From: Brevibacillus reuszeri
GTDB taxonomy: Bacteria > Bacillota > Bacilli > Brevibacillales > Brevibacillaceae
Length of the DNA stretch: 64,000 nucleotides
NCBI RefSeq assembly: GCF_001187725.1
Contig: NZ_LGIQ01000009.1
Coordinates: 934,547 to 998,546, forward strand
Reading direction: 5' to 3'
Below, in pieces: positions 45,333 through 54,816 of this stretch. Each line of letters begins with the position of its first letter. The stretch's first letter is position 1. Under the pieces are notes generated by a model, which saw only the letters and a list, made by a program, of their open reading frames with translations, was not told where the DNA came from and ran no database searches. A program made the translations under genes and the position numbers.

Positions 45333-45379
45333 CACCAAAAAAAGAAGGAGCTACTGGCTTTGATCATCTGCCAAATAGC
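45333..45379 (-). terminator. Terminator after the small membrane protein gene
   Basis: GGAGCTA pairs with TAGCTCC (with an inner TGGC/GCCA stem) and is followed on the minus strand by TTCTTTTTTT. Confidence 0.7.
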
Positions 45380-45439
45380 TCCCTTTATTTATTGAAGAAA
45401 ATCCATTTTACGGAAAAACCTATCCGCTATGTCAGGTGC

Positions 45440-45640
45440 TTATACGTGATGGGTAAATAAATAATTTAAGAAAAGTCCACCGCTGACCACAGCGATTACC
45501 ATACAAACAATCCCGCTGCGCACACGTTGAGAAACGAGTCGCATAAATCCAAGACAAAAGAAAACACCAGTTACCAGAAAATAGGAGATTCCAACCCAAA
45601 ACAAACTCCACGGCAAGTTGGCAAAATCGATGTTACCCAC
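45440..45640 (-). CDS. Small two-helix membrane protein of unknown function
   Basis: A GTG at 45638-45640, after GAAGGTG, opens a 66-residue protein beginning MGNIDFANLPWSLFWVG. Two hydrophobic helices (about 10-31 and 40-60) are separated by a basic loop (RLVSQRVRSG), so both ends are probably outside. I recognise no family. A terminator follows, and the DinG-type helicase gene ends 135 bp upstream, which makes an independent small transcript likely. Confidence 0.6.
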   Translation of the reverse strand: MGNIDFANLPWSLFWVGISYFLVTGVFFCLGFMRLVSQRVRSGIVCMVIAVVSGGLFLNYLFTHHV

Positions 45641-45774
45641 TCCTGAACACCTTCCCCGTTTGATTCTACTATTCATTCTTTCTTGTATGAACTCTTATTA
45701 TAACATCAAGATATTCGGTAGATACCAGTTTGTGGCGAACGTAACAGAAGTGTCATACCTATCCAGGCTCTATC

Positions 45775-47739
45775 TTACATCAACGTATCAACAGGCTCTT
45801 CATTCCACTCTACCCCATCCGGGAAGATCGCTTTCACATGATTGCGCAGCTTTTCACCTTGATGCAGCTCTGGACTAAAGATCGTAACGATCCCGCTGTC
45901 CTCTCTCGTGCGAATTAGCCTACCAATCCCCTGACGGAGACGAAGCAGCATATACGGCAAATCTACCTCTTCAAAAGCAGAAGCGGCCCCTTTTCGCTTT
46001 GCAGTAAACACAGGATCATTTGGCGGGAATGGCAAAGACCAGATAATCACATTTGAGAGAGAAGGTCCAGGTACATCGAGCCCTTCCCATAAGCTGACTG
46101 CACAGAGGCTAGTCTTTTCATCGTTTTGAAAGCAAGAGATCAAATGACTGATTTCCTGATCGCCCTCAAACAAGAATGGCAGATGCGAACACTCCGAGTA
46201 AGAGGAGATGGCCTGTTTGAACTGCTTCATTTCTTCCATTGACGAAAACAGCAGCAATGCCTTCCCTTCTGTTTCATTGAGTCGTTTGACTGTACTGCTC
46301 ATTTTTTCATGGAAAAGATCATCGCTGGACAGCCTAGGCACAAATGCTTTCATTTGCTCTGCATATTCGTATGGCGATGGGACAGAGAAAGAAAGATATT
46401 TTTCAATCCCCAAGCTATCAGCAACAAAATCGAATCCGCCTTCAACAGACAAAGTTGCAGAAGAAAAGATGATCGGCATGCTTTGGGAGAAAACACGCTC
46501 ACGCAGGATTTCCTGAACCATTCTTGGCATGACAATTAGTGTCGGTCCGGTTACTTCTTCCGTCATCCACGAAATGACGTGTCCAGGGTCCTGGAACAAA
46601 CGAAGCGCCAGCTGCATCATTTCCAAATGCTCGCCGACAATCCGCAGCTGGAATTCATCCAGTGTATAGAGACCGCTTTCAAGGGCCAGCTCTTCCTCGA
46701 TCCAATCGACAAGACTGGTAAAGCGGTGAATCGCTTGAAGAAGCTCTGGATGAAATTGAATCTCTTTGCGATTGGAGCCGACTACTGCCTTACTCTCTTC
46801 ATCCAAACGAGCAAACAGCTCTTCACTTTGGGCGATAGCCTCTTCAATTGCTACAGCTAGCGATTCCCGAATTTCTCCTTTGAGCAAGCGAGTAATGATC
46901 TCTTCGAACACCGTATGGTTCAGCTTATACGTCAAGGCCTTTTGCGCAGCAGGCTCAAGCAGATGGCCCTCATCAAAAATAACCGAGCTGTGCGGAGGTA
47001 GCAAAGGTAGCTGCCCACCCCGTTTTCGCGTTTCATAGGTCCACACATGCTCCATGTAAAAATCATGCGAGCAAATAATCAGATCTGCCGATTGGCGATA
47101 ATGATTTCTGGATAAAGTCTGTCCACAGCGATGCTGCTTCTCACAGGAAAAACAATCTTGAAACGAATCCCAATTCATTTTAGCCCATTGCTCGTCATCC
47201 AAATCCGGGTAGGTGCTCCGATCCCCATATGGATAAAAGGATTGAAGAGCTTCATGCGTGTGTACAAAGGAAGGCAGCCCCACATAAATCTCTTGATAGG
47301 CCTCCCCCTCGTCGAGTTGGTATCTGGCCTCATCCAGCTTTTTCAGGCAGACGTATTGGTCCGGAGATTTCCCCAGTCGCGCATCAATCGTCAGGTTCAA
47401 ATGTCGTGCAAGCTTGGCAATGTCCCCTTCCGGCTTGACCAGCTGCTCAATCAATGACTCATTGGCACAGGCAATAATCGCAGGCTTCCTCGTATAACGA
47501 GCATAACAGACCGCATATAGCAAATAGGCAAGGGTTTTTCCTGTACCGACTCCCGCCTCGGCAAAAATCGTTTGTTTTTCGGCAAAAGCGCGTTCAAGCT
47601 GAAAAGCCATGTAGATTTGCTCATCTCTGACTTCAAATCCCGCCTCAGGCAAAATCTCATAAAATACGTCCGCTACCCAATCGCTCACTTGTGAAATGAA
47701 TGGTTGTGACGGTTCGTACGCAAAAGGATACCGTTCCAC
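45775..47739 (-). CDS. DinG/XPD-family Fe-S DNA helicase
   Basis: This 654-residue SF2 helicase has Walker A EAGVGTGKTLAY (about 62-73), an Fe-S cluster domain with four Cys (YVCLKK near 150, then CFSCEKQHRC near 197-206), Walker B variant VIFDEGHLL (about 250), and the C-terminal motifs LFSSMEEMK, SLWEGLDVPG and LRLRQGIGRLIRT (motif VI). It unwinds DNA 5' to 3' in repair. The N-terminal exonuclease found in B. subtilis DinG is missing, so it is closer to E. coli DinG/YoaA in layout. Confidence 0.92.
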   Translation of the reverse strand: MERYPFAYEPSQPFISQVSDWVADVFYEILPEAGFEVRDEQIYMAFQLERAFAEKQTIFAEAGVGTGKTLAYLLYAVCYARYTRKPAIIACANESLIEQLVKPEGDIAKLARHLNLTIDARLGKSPDQYVCLKKLDEARYQLDEGEAYQEIYVGLPSFVHTHEALQSFYPYGDRSTYPDLDDEQWAKMNWDSFQDCFSCEKQHRCGQTLSRNHYRQSADLIICSHDFYMEHVWTYETRKRGGQLPLLPPHSSVIFDEGHLLEPAAQKALTYKLNHTVFEEIITRLLKGEIRESLAVAIEEAIAQSEELFARLDEESKAVVGSNRKEIQFHPELLQAIHRFTSLVDWIEEELALESGLYTLDEFQLRIVGEHLEMMQLALRLFQDPGHVISWMTEEVTGPTLIVMPRMVQEILRERVFSQSMPIIFSSATLSVEGGFDFVADSLGIEKYLSFSVPSPYEYAEQMKAFVPRLSSDDLFHEKMSSTVKRLNETEGKALLLFSSMEEMKQFKQAISSYSECSHLPFLFEGDQEISHLISCFQNDEKTSLCAVSLWEGLDVPGPSLSNVIIWSLPFPPNDPVFTAKRKGAASAFEEVDLPYMLLRLRQGIGRLIRTREDSGIVTIFSPELHQGEKLRNHVKAIFPDGVEWNEEPVDTLM

Positions 47740-47948
47740 TTCTGTCCTGCCTCCAATTAATGAAAAGAATCATCGATGGTTATACCAACATTTAATGATG
47801 ACATGTCCTAGCAATAAACACAATATGCGGCCTTCAAAAAAAGCACGCTAGCGTTAAATTTATAGAAAGATAAGCTTTCTTGTAGAATCGTGGTAAGATG
47901 AAAGAGAAGAGATACATACCCGAAGTTTCTAGTAGGAGTGATTGTCCA

Positions 47949-48308
47949 ATGGAAAAAGTCATGTTTATCGAAATCGGAATGGGGATTGATCTGCACGGTC
48001 AAAACGTGACCAAAGCAGCTGTTCGTGCTGTGCAAAATGCCATTCATCATAACTCGATGCCAGGTTTGCGTTCCGTTCTCCCTGGCAATGACATCCATAA
48101 TATGAAAGTCCATGTGCGATTGGCTGTCCCAGCAGACAAGGACAAGCTTGATCTGGAAACGGTACGCACAGAATTGCCATATGGAACGGTTTCGTTTGAA
48201 GTGATCGACGGCGGGATGTTAACCAGCAGCGGTGTCGTCATTGCTGAAAAAGAGGATAAAAACGATCTGGCCTATGTGGTCATCGCATCCGTAGAGGTAG
48301 GCTACTAA
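47949..48308 (+). CDS. Lin0512-family conserved protein of unknown function
   Basis: The start is the ATG at 47949 after TAGGAGTG (119 residues). The sequence VMFIEIGMGIDLHGQNVTKAA at the N-terminus and DIHNMKVHVRLAVP in the middle match what I know as the Lin0512 family of Firmicutes and other bacteria. The protein is small and soluble, with alternating strands and one long helix, and keeps conserved Asp/His residues in GIDLHGQ. No reaction is known. It is a single gene between the helicase and a strong terminator. Confidence 0.8.
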   Translation: MEKVMFIEIGMGIDLHGQNVTKAAVRAVQNAIHHNSMPGLRSVLPGNDIHNMKVHVRLAVPADKDKLDLETVRTELPYGTVSFEVIDGGMLTSSGVVIAEKEDKNDLAYVVIASVEVGY

Positions 48309-48335
48309 TCCAGTATTCCTGCGCTTTCACAAAAG

Positions 48336-48389
48336 AAAATACCTCCTATTCAGCGTACATTGCACTACGACTGATAGGAGGTATTTTTT
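48336..48389. terminator. Bidirectional terminator
   Basis: AAAATACCTCCTA (48337-48349) pairs with TAGGAGGTATTTT (48374-48386), with an inner TCAG/CTGA stem and A/T tracts on both sides. It serves the convergent Lin0512 and alkyltransferase-like genes. Part of the stem mimics a ribosome site (AGGAGGTA), but no gene follows it. Confidence 0.85.
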
Positions 48390-48400
48390 GGGCATCATCC

Positions 48401-48724
48401 TTATTCCTCGCTCTCACTTGCTCGAAGATGCTGATACTGGGCAAGATCAATCTCCCCTTCCGCAGATACCGCGACTCCTTCACCCTCCAGGTACATTTTT
48501 TGCAACAGGAATGATTCATCATCCATCAGTCCGATTCTCCCTTTGGCATTGATGACCCGGTGCCAGGGCAGCTTGTGCTTTTTACTCATCGAATGGAGGA
48601 TGCGAACGATTTGTCTTGCTCCCCGAGGGCTTCCCGCCAGTGCTGCAATTTGTCCATAGGTCATGACCCTTCCTTCAGGGATGCCAGCTATAATCGAGAT
48701 TGCTCTTTCCGTAAACGGTCTCAT
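48401..48724 (-). CDS. Alkyltransferase-like (ATL) DNA repair protein
   Basis: This 107-residue protein is the DNA-binding domain of O6-alkylguanine-DNA alkyltransferases: ERAISIIAGIPEGRVMTYGQIAALAGSPRGARQIV (helix-turn-helix with the Arg finger, about 6-41 in pieces) and then LPWHRVINAKGRIG. The active-site Cys of PCHRV is replaced by Trp (PWHRV), the mark of ATL proteins. These cannot remove the alkyl group; they bind O6-alkylguanine and pass it to nucleotide-excision repair. The gene stands alone. Confidence 0.93.
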   Translation of the reverse strand: MRPFTERAISIIAGIPEGRVMTYGQIAALAGSPRGARQIVRILHSMSKKHKLPWHRVINAKGRIGLMDDESFLLQKMYLEGEGVAVSAEGEIDLAQYQHLRASESEE

Positions 48725-48837
48725 GTGTGCTTTTGTGACACTCCTTACCCTGCTTGCGAAAAGGCGTGGGAGCTTGTGACGCGTTTAGCATCACAAGCCC
48801 CCTCCCTCAAGTCCAAAGCATTGTTTATGATGTGAGT

Positions 48838-50637
48838 TTAAAACAGTTTTTCCAATTCATCAACCAGGCTGCCTACATACGCCACGGCATCGCGAATCGG
48901 TTGCGGATCTGCCATGTCGACACCAGCCAGCTGCATCAATTCCAATGGTGTTTTTGTTCCGCCCGCCTTCAAAGCTTCCAGCCAACGATCTACCGCAGGC
49001 TGTCCTTCTTTCTGGATGCTCGCTGCCATCGCGGTAGAGGCAGTCAGACCCGCTGCATACGTGTATGGATACAAGCCCATGTAGTAGTGTGGTTGACGCA
49101 TCCAGGTAAGACTAGCTGCCTGGTCAAGATCCACTGCATCTCCCCAGAAGTCGGCAAGAACTTGACCTTTCCATTCAGACAGCTTCTTCGCCGTCAAAGG
49201 AACATCTTGCTGGGCAGCTTCATATACTTTACGCTGCATTCTCGCTTCAAGTAAATGAGTAACAAAATTATGGTAGTACGTATTCATGAGCTGCAGAATT
49301 ACCCAACGCTTCAAGCGAGGATCGTCTGATTGCTGTACGATATGCTGGGCCAGCAAGAGCTCATTGATCGTTGAAGGCGCTTCGATAAAATACAAGGAAG
49401 GACGAGCATTCGTATACGTCTGATTACGGCCAGCCAGCGTGAAGTGACCGCAATGTCCAAGCTCATGCGCAAGTGTAAACGCACTGCGCATATTGCCTGA
49501 CCATGTAATCAGGATGTAGGAGTGGTTGCTGTATGGTGTAGAGCAAAATGCGCCAGTGGACTTACCTACGTTGTCTACATAGTCAATCCAGCGTTCATTC
49601 AGTGCTTCTTCCATGATTTCTGCATATTCTGGCCCCATTACTTGCAAAGCTGCCTTGATCGTACGACCTGCTTCCTCAACCGTAACAGGCGGGCTGAACT
49701 CAGGATCAAGCGGTGCCTTCAAATCGCAGAATGAAAGCTTCTCCAGCCCCAGTTCTTTTGCTTTCAGCTTTGCAAAGCGGCGCATGTGCGGAGCCAGCTC
49801 AGTGCCGATGATGTCCAAAATGTTATGGTACATCTCCAATGTAACCTGCTGTGGATGCAGGAGCATCTCGGTAACAGACTCGAAGCCGCGCAATCTTGAC
49901 ATGACCGTCTGTTTTTTCACTTCTGTCGCGTACACTGCTGCAAAGGAATTCTGATAGGATGAAAGCGTACGGGAGAAAGACTCGAAAGCAGATCTGCGCA
50001 GCTTTGTATCAGAAGACATTTCGTAGTCAGATTCGAACAAAGCGAAAGAAACAGGATTCTCCACCCCATTGCTGTCTGTCACGGATTCAAAGGACATATC
50101 CGAGAGCTTTCCGCGCTGATAAATGGTATACGGTGCTGCAAAGACCTCACCCAATGCTGCCAAAGCTGCTTCTGTATCTGCACTGAGACGGTATGGTTTG
50201 GTTTCTAGCAAGTCAGATAAGTGTTTACGGAATGGCTCCAAACCAGGCTCTTCCTGCAAATATTTCTCAATTGTTCCTTCTGGCAGATCTAGTATCTCTG
50301 ATGGAATAAAGGAAAGCGATGCATTGAGATGAGAAACCATATCCCCTACGCGAGCAGAGTTCGCCTGGTTTTGTGGATTAGTCCCGTCTTCTGACGTCCG
50401 CAGACTTGCGTAAGACGCTACGAGCTGCGCACGAATCGTGATAGCTTCTTTGGCTTCGAGGCAAGCCAGCAATGTTTCAGCACCCGTATGTAGTTGACCC
50501 TGAAACGCGGTAACTACTGGCAGATGACTTACAATGTCAGTAAGCTCTGCTTCCCACGCTTCTTGACTTTCAAACAAATCGTTTAAATTCCATGTTAACG
50601 CTACATCGACTTGATCACGTGACTTTCTTGTTTTCAC
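48838..50637 (-). CDS. pepF: M3-family oligoendopeptidase F
   Basis: The start is the GTG at 50635-50637 after GAGGGAGG, giving 599 residues. The zinc motif AHELGHCGH (HExxH, about 386-394) is followed by the third ligand Glu in the YFIEAPSTINELLL helix; both are characteristic of PepF. The N-terminal 200 residues are the helical lobe that limits access to peptides of about 7-17 residues. It has no signal, so it acts on imported oligopeptides. Confidence 0.94.
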   Translation of the reverse strand: MKTRKSRDQVDVALTWNLNDLFESQEAWEAELTDIVSHLPVVTAFQGQLHTGAETLLACLEAKEAITIRAQLVASYASLRTSEDGTNPQNQANSARVGDMVSHLNASLSFIPSEILDLPEGTIEKYLQEEPGLEPFRKHLSDLLETKPYRLSADTEAALAALGEVFAAPYTIYQRGKLSDMSFESVTDSNGVENPVSFALFESDYEMSSDTKLRRSAFESFSRTLSSYQNSFAAVYATEVKKQTVMSRLRGFESVTEMLLHPQQVTLEMYHNILDIIGTELAPHMRRFAKLKAKELGLEKLSFCDLKAPLDPEFSPPVTVEEAGRTIKAALQVMGPEYAEIMEEALNERWIDYVDNVGKSTGAFCSTPYSNHSYILITWSGNMRSAFTLAHELGHCGHFTLAGRNQTYTNARPSLYFIEAPSTINELLLAQHIVQQSDDPRLKRWVILQLMNTYYHNFVTHLLEARMQRKVYEAAQQDVPLTAKKLSEWKGQVLADFWGDAVDLDQAASLTWMRQPHYYMGLYPYTYAAGLTASTAMAASIQKEGQPAVDRWLEALKAGGTKTPLELMQLAGVDMADPQPIRDAVAYVGSLVDELEKLF

Positions 50638-50961
50638 TGTTTGTGCCTCCCTCAGTAGTTCAATAAAATGATTTCTATTATTAAAGTTTGATTCTCTTTT
50701 GAATTTTCCTCTAATTCTCAAAAATAAAAGAATCTTTTATTATTTTTTTGTAAACGATTAGATAATATCAAGAACATTGTTACTATTTACACATTTCGAC
50801 TGATTCATACACTCCCTATCATCGATAAGCGCGAAATTCCCTATGATCTGTCTACTTCTGCGCTTTCCTAGGAAATTGAAAAATAAGTAGCAAGTATTTC
50901 CAGACAAATAGATATAATAGAGAAAGAATGTTGTTTTGTAATGGATGAGGAGGTTAATGCC
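50638..50961. other. Divergent intergenic region between pepF and the M29 aminopeptidase gene
   Basis: A 19-bp palindrome, AATAAAAGA-A-TCTTTTATT (50723-50741), lies in an AT-rich stretch upstream of pepF and could be an operator. On the plus strand TATAAT (50913-50918) sits 44 bp before the aminopeptidase start with only a weak -35. Both genes encode peptidases, so joint control is possible. Confidence 0.45.
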
Positions 50962-52188
50962 ATGTCTTTTGATCTTTATTTTGAACGTTATGCCGAGCTT
51001 GCTGTTAAAATTGGGGTAAATGTTCAGCCAATGCAAACGCTCGTCATCACTGCCCCTATTTCTACTGCACCGTTCGTAAGAGCTGTCGCGAAAAAGGCGT
51101 ATGAAGCAGGAGCGAAGCACGTCGTCATGGATTGGACCGACGATGAATTGACACGCCTGAAATTCGATCTGGCTCCAGACGAGGCTTTTGCCGAATACCC
51201 TCTATGGAAAGCAAAAGGGCTGGAAGAAATGGCTGAGAACGGTGCTGCCTTCTTGTACGTAACTGCATCCAATCCTGACCTGCTAAAAGGGGTAGCGCTA
51301 GAGCGAATCTCTGCCTCCAATAAAGCAGCTGGACAAGCCTTGAATACACTCAGAAACTACACCATGTCTGATAAAGTAAGCTGGTGCGTCCTCGCTGTCC
51401 CTTCAGTGCAATGGGCTTCGATGGTGTTTCCAAACCTTCCTGCCGAGGAACAGGAAGCAGCACTGTGGGATGCCATTTTCCGGGCAACCCGCGCCGACAT
51501 GGATGACCCTGTGAAGGCATGGCATGACCATCATGCAGCGCTGAACAGCAAGGTAGATTTGCTAAATGAAAAGCAATACCGATACCTGCACTACACAGCT
51601 CCTGGAACGGAATTGACGATTGAGCTCCCTCCCAAGCACATATGGATTGGCGGCGGCGGACATAACGAAAACGGTGTCTTCTTCATGGCCAACATGCCGA
51701 CGGAGGAAGTGTTCACTGCACCGCTCAAAAACGGTGTAAACGGAACCGTTTCCAGCACCAAGCCGCTTAGCTATCACGGTAATCTGATTGAAGATTTCAC
51801 ACTGACCTTTAAAAACGGCAAAATTGTGGAAGCAACAGCAAAAAAAGGCGAGGACTCTCTCAAGCAATTGATCGAGACGGACGAGGGCTCTCATTACTTG
51901 GGTGAAGTTGCTTTGGTTCCTCACCTCTCGCCCATTTCGCAATCCAATATCATTTTTTTCAACACGTTGTTTGATGAAAATGCCTCCAACCATCTGGCAA
52001 TTGGCAACGCGTACTCCGTCAATATCGAGAATGGCGCCAAGATGAGCAATGAAGAGCTGGAGCAATACGGGATCAATACGAGCTTGACTCATGTTGATTT
52101 CATGATTGGTTCTGCTGAGATGGATATCGATGGAGAAACGGCCGAGGGAAGCCGTGAGCCTATTTTCCGCAAGGGCAATTGGGCATAG
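50962..52188 (+). CDS. M29-family aminopeptidase (AmpS/PepS type)
   Basis: The start is the ATG at 50962 after GAGGAGG (408 residues). The family's metal-binding part is in the C-terminal half: FMANMPTEEVFTAP with the conserved Glu (near 255), ETDEGSHYLGEVALV (about 315), FFNTLFDENASNHLAIG (about 338-354) and ThrHisValAsp in SLTHVDFMIGS (about 378). It is a two-metal exopeptidase that releases N-terminal residues from peptides in the cytoplasm. Confidence 0.94.
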   Translation: MSFDLYFERYAELAVKIGVNVQPMQTLVITAPISTAPFVRAVAKKAYEAGAKHVVMDWTDDELTRLKFDLAPDEAFAEYPLWKAKGLEEMAENGAAFLYVTASNPDLLKGVALERISASNKAAGQALNTLRNYTMSDKVSWCVLAVPSVQWASMVFPNLPAEEQEAALWDAIFRATRADMDDPVKAWHDHHAALNSKVDLLNEKQYRYLHYTAPGTELTIELPPKHIWIGGGGHNENGVFFMANMPTEEVFTAPLKNGVNGTVSSTKPLSYHGNLIEDFTLTFKNGKIVEATAKKGEDSLKQLIETDEGSHYLGEVALVPHLSPISQSNIIFFNTLFDENASNHLAIGNAYSVNIENGAKMSNEELEQYGINTSLTHVDFMIGSAEMDIDGETAEGSREPIFRKGNWA

Positions 52189-52201
52189 TGGACAGTAAAG
52201 G

Positions 52202-52228
52202 AGAGGGAACCGCCCCTCTTCTTTTTTT
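52202..52228 (+). terminator. Terminator after the M29 aminopeptidase gene
   Basis: AGAGGG pairs with CCCTCT around a short loop (52204-52220) and is followed by seven Ts. Confidence 0.7.
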
Positions 52229-52267
52229 CATGTGATGAAAGTAAATAGGATCATGCAGGCATGCCAA

Positions 52268-52300
52268 AGGCTCTGCCATCCGCGAAACTTGGCAGAGCTG
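52268..52300. terminator. Probable terminator after the diadenylate cyclase gene
   Basis: CTCTGCCA (52271-52278) pairs with TGGCAGAG (52290-52297). The T-tract on the minus strand is weak. Confidence 0.45.
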
Positions 52301-52318
52301 TTTGTTAACCCTTAATCA

Positions 52319-52930
52319 TTACTGAGAAATGATCGGATAAAGATGGCCTTGCAGAGCAAACGAGGCCTTCCCCGTCTCCTCAGAGACAACGATAATCAAG
52401 GCATCACTGACTTCACTCAGTCCAATAGCAGCACGATGGCGAGTGCCGAGCTTTTTCTCCCCAACCACGACCTGTGACAGTGGAAGTACATTTGCGGCCG
52501 AGATGATCTGGTTTTGCCGAACGAGCACCGCTCCATCATGAAGCGGGCCACCCGGAAAAAAGATCGATTCTAACAAGGAATGACTGAGCAATGCTCCGAT
52601 TGGAATCCCCGCTTGTAAAAGAGTGCCCAAGGAATCAGTTCGTTCAATCACGATTAGAGCCCCTTGTCTTTTCTCTGCTAAGTGCTGGACAGCAACCGAA
52701 ACATCCACGTATTTTTCCGTGTACGGTGCTAAATAGCATTGCAAATAGAAGGAGGCGGCGACTGTTTCCAATCTGTTGAATCTGCCTCTGATCTTTTCGA
52801 AGGTACCGAGAAGACATCCGCCTTCGTGTGCCAGAGCGTCTATGCTTTCTTCCATTGCTTTTGAAATCGCAACTAATTCTTCTCGTAGCTCCTGCTTCAA
52901 TAGCGATGTATCACAATTCACATGCTCCAT
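52319..52930 (-). CDS. cdaS: CdaS-like diadenylate cyclase (c-di-AMP synthase)
   Basis: This 203-residue protein has two N-terminal helices (about 8-75) and one DisA_N cyclase domain (about 80-195). The catalytic motifs are LHDGAVLV (DGA, about 133) and GTRHRAAIG (RHR, about 161-169). No membrane segment and no DisA DNA-binding domain are present, which separates it from CdaA and DisA. Length and the helical N-terminus match CdaS (YojJ), which in Bacillus makes c-di-AMP during sporulation and is held in check by those two helices. It is a single gene. Confidence 0.9.
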   Translation of the reverse strand: MEHVNCDTSLLKQELREELVAISKAMEESIDALAHEGGCLLGTFEKIRGRFNRLETVAASFYLQCYLAPYTEKYVDVSVAVQHLAEKRQGALIVIERTDSLGTLLQAGIPIGALLSHSLLESIFFPGGPLHDGAVLVRQNQIISAANVLPLSQVVVGEKKLGTRHRAAIGLSEVSDALIIVVSEETGKASFALQGHLYPIISQ

Positions 52931-53036
52931 GGAAACCCCTCAATCACCAAATTGTTTACAGAACTCCCCTTACGGTTAAGTGTTCCCATCTGGTGACAAA
53001 AGCATCCGAAGCATGTCACACTTGAATAAACTCCAC

Positions 53037-53801
53037 TTAGTGTGAGCCAACAGCCAGAACGGATATTTGCGCAGCTGTCAGTGCCTGGTGAATGTGCCCG
53101 GCAAATTTTAGCGCATGGACCCCGTCCCCATGAATACAAATGGTATCTGCGGTAATAGCTACGTCAATTCCTTGCTGGGATAAAACGAGACCCTCTTTCA
53201 CCATTCGCACGACCTGTGAGATCGACTGCTCGTGATTCGTAATCATGGCATTCGGGAGATTTCTTGAAGTAAGCGTCCCATCCTTTTGATAAGTCCGATC
53301 GGCAAATACCTCATGAGCTGTACGCAAGCCTATTTTTAGACCTGCCTTGATCAGCTCGCTTCCCGCCAGTCCATACAAAATCAGTTCGGGGTTGACTCGA
53401 TACACCGCTTCTGCGATCGCATCCGCCAGTGCGGGTCTTGTGGCAGCCATGTTATAGAAAGCGCCGTGCGGCTTGACATGCTGCATCACTCCGCCCTCCG
53501 AATGAACAAAGGCTTGCAGCGCGCCTATCTGATACACGACGATATCGTAGGCTTCTTCAGCTGACAGCTCCATATTTCTGCGTCCAAACCCGATCAGATC
53601 AGGGAATCCGGGATGTGCTCCGATGGCTACTCCTGCCTCCAAAGCCATACGTACCGTCTTTTTCATGGTGGCAGGATCTCCAGCATGGTAGCCACAGGCG
53701 ATATTGGCTGAGCTGATGTAGTTCAATATCTTTTTGTCATTTCCCAACTGGTAAGCGCCAAAGCTCTCTCCCATGTCACAGTTGATGTCTACGGACTTCA
53801 T
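53037..53801 (-). CDS. pxpA: 5-oxoprolinase subunit A (LamB/YcsF family)
   Basis: The start is the ATG at 53799-53801 after GGAGG (254 residues). The signatures are [17 protein letters not shown] at the N-terminus, [13 protein letters not shown] (about 35-47), [15 protein letters not shown] (about 67-81) and the end [12 protein letters not shown]. With PxpB and PxpC it uses ATP to open 5-oxoproline (pyroglutamate) to glutamate. It is the last gene of pxpB-pxpC-pxpA and starts 4 bp after the pxpC stop. Confidence 0.95.
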   Translation of the reverse strand: MKSVDINCDMGESFGAYQLGNDKKILNYISSANIACGYHAGDPATMKKTVRMALEAGVAIGAHPGFPDLIGFGRRNMELSAEEAYDIVVYQIGALQAFVHSEGGVMQHVKPHGAFYNMAATRPALADAIAEAVYRVNPELILYGLAGSELIKAGLKIGLRTAHEVFADRTYQKDGTLTSRNLPNAMITNHEQSISQVVRMVKEGLVLSQQGIDVAITADTICIHGDGVHALKFAGHIHQALTAAQISVLAVGSH

Positions 53802-53805
53802 CGTT

Positions 53806-54816
53806 TTACCTCCAGCCCACATTCATTTCCATCCCCAGTTGAATCTGTCTCATCCACTTCTCTCTTTCATAGAGCGCAGTCTGTGCATCACGCAGTGAGA
53901 TTTCTACAAATCGAACCGTTTCACCTGGTCGCAATTGTGCAATGACAGGCAGATCGATACTCGCTACGTAACCAATTTTGGGGTAGCCACCAATGGTTTG
54001 TCGATCCGCCATGAGGATAATTGGTTGACCGTCAGGCGGCACCTGTATCGTCCCAGCAGTAACGGCAGCGGAAATCAGTTCGTTTGGAGTCGTTTGAGAA
54101 AGCGTTGGTCCCGTTAATCGATATCCCATCCGATCTGAGCGTGGAGAAACTTGAAAAGCTTGACTAAAAAAGCTGTGCCTGCTTTCGGCTGTGAAATCCT
54201 CAAACTGATCTCCGCGGATGACACGTACCACAGCTTCTTTCGAACTTATCGCATGAGATTCTGCAGAAATGAACCATTTCATATGGGAATAGGGGGCTGT
54301 GCCCGCCTTTTTTTTCAATTGTTGTGCGAGAAAAAGACTAAATGGACCTGGGATATGATGGCTGAGCGTATCGCCAGCCCTCAGCATCCTTCCCTCGTAG
54401 CCCCCGAAGCCTGCCCGCAGGTTGGTGCTCCGACTCCCCATGACAAGTGGAACGTCCCAGCCACCCGCAACCGCCAAATATGCGCGGCAGCCTTTTTGGG
54501 CCTGCCCAAACTGTATGGTAGTCCCGCCTTTCATCCATACAGGGCGATTTAAGGCGATCTGCTCGTCGCCGATCATGGGACGAAAATCTCCACCACAAAT
54601 TGCGATCATCATATCTTTTTGAAACACCAAGGTTGGACCCTTTATCGTGATCTCAAGAACTGCATCAGTAGACTTGTTGCCGACTAACAGATTAGCCATT
54701 TGCAAAGCCAATTCGTCCATCGCTCCACCTACATTGACACCGTGCTGTTGATATCCATATCTGCCGCGATCTTGCACAGTTGTACTAAGTCCGGGCGAAA
54801 TGACTTCTATACTCAC
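53806..54816 (-). CDS. pxpC: 5-oxoprolinase subunit C (biotin-dependent carboxyltransferase-like, KipA family)
   Basis: This 336-residue protein has the AHS2 pattern: [21 protein letters not shown] near the N-terminus (in part), [11 protein letters not shown], a central [17 protein letters not shown], and YRLTGPTL...[35 protein letters not shown] in pieces (about 225-275). Despite the old name, its role is in the ATP-dependent 5-oxoprolinase complex. The start overlaps the pxpB stop by 4 bp. Confidence 0.94.
   Translation of the reverse strand: MSIEVISPGLSTTVQDRGRYGYQQHGVNVGGAMDELALQMANLLVGNKSTDAVLEITIKGPTLVFQKDMMIAICGGDFRPMIGDEQIALNRPVWMKGGTTIQFGQAQKGCRAYLAVAGGWDVPLVMGSRSTNLRAGFGGYEGRMLRAGDTLSHHIPGPFSLFLAQQLKKKAGTAPYSHMKWFISAESHAISSKEAVVRVIRGDQFEDFTAESRHSFFSQAFQVSPRSDRMGYRLTGPTLSQTTPNELISAAVTAGTIQVPPDGQPIILMADRQTIGGYPKIGYVASIDLPVIAQLRPGETVRFVEISLRDAQTALYEREKWMRQIQLGMEMNVGWR

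Noticed and set aside
45093..45395. Plus-strand 100-codon ORF in the gap before the small membrane protein
   Set aside because: No ribosome site, no family resemblance, odd composition, and it runs through the terminator of the opposite-strand gene.
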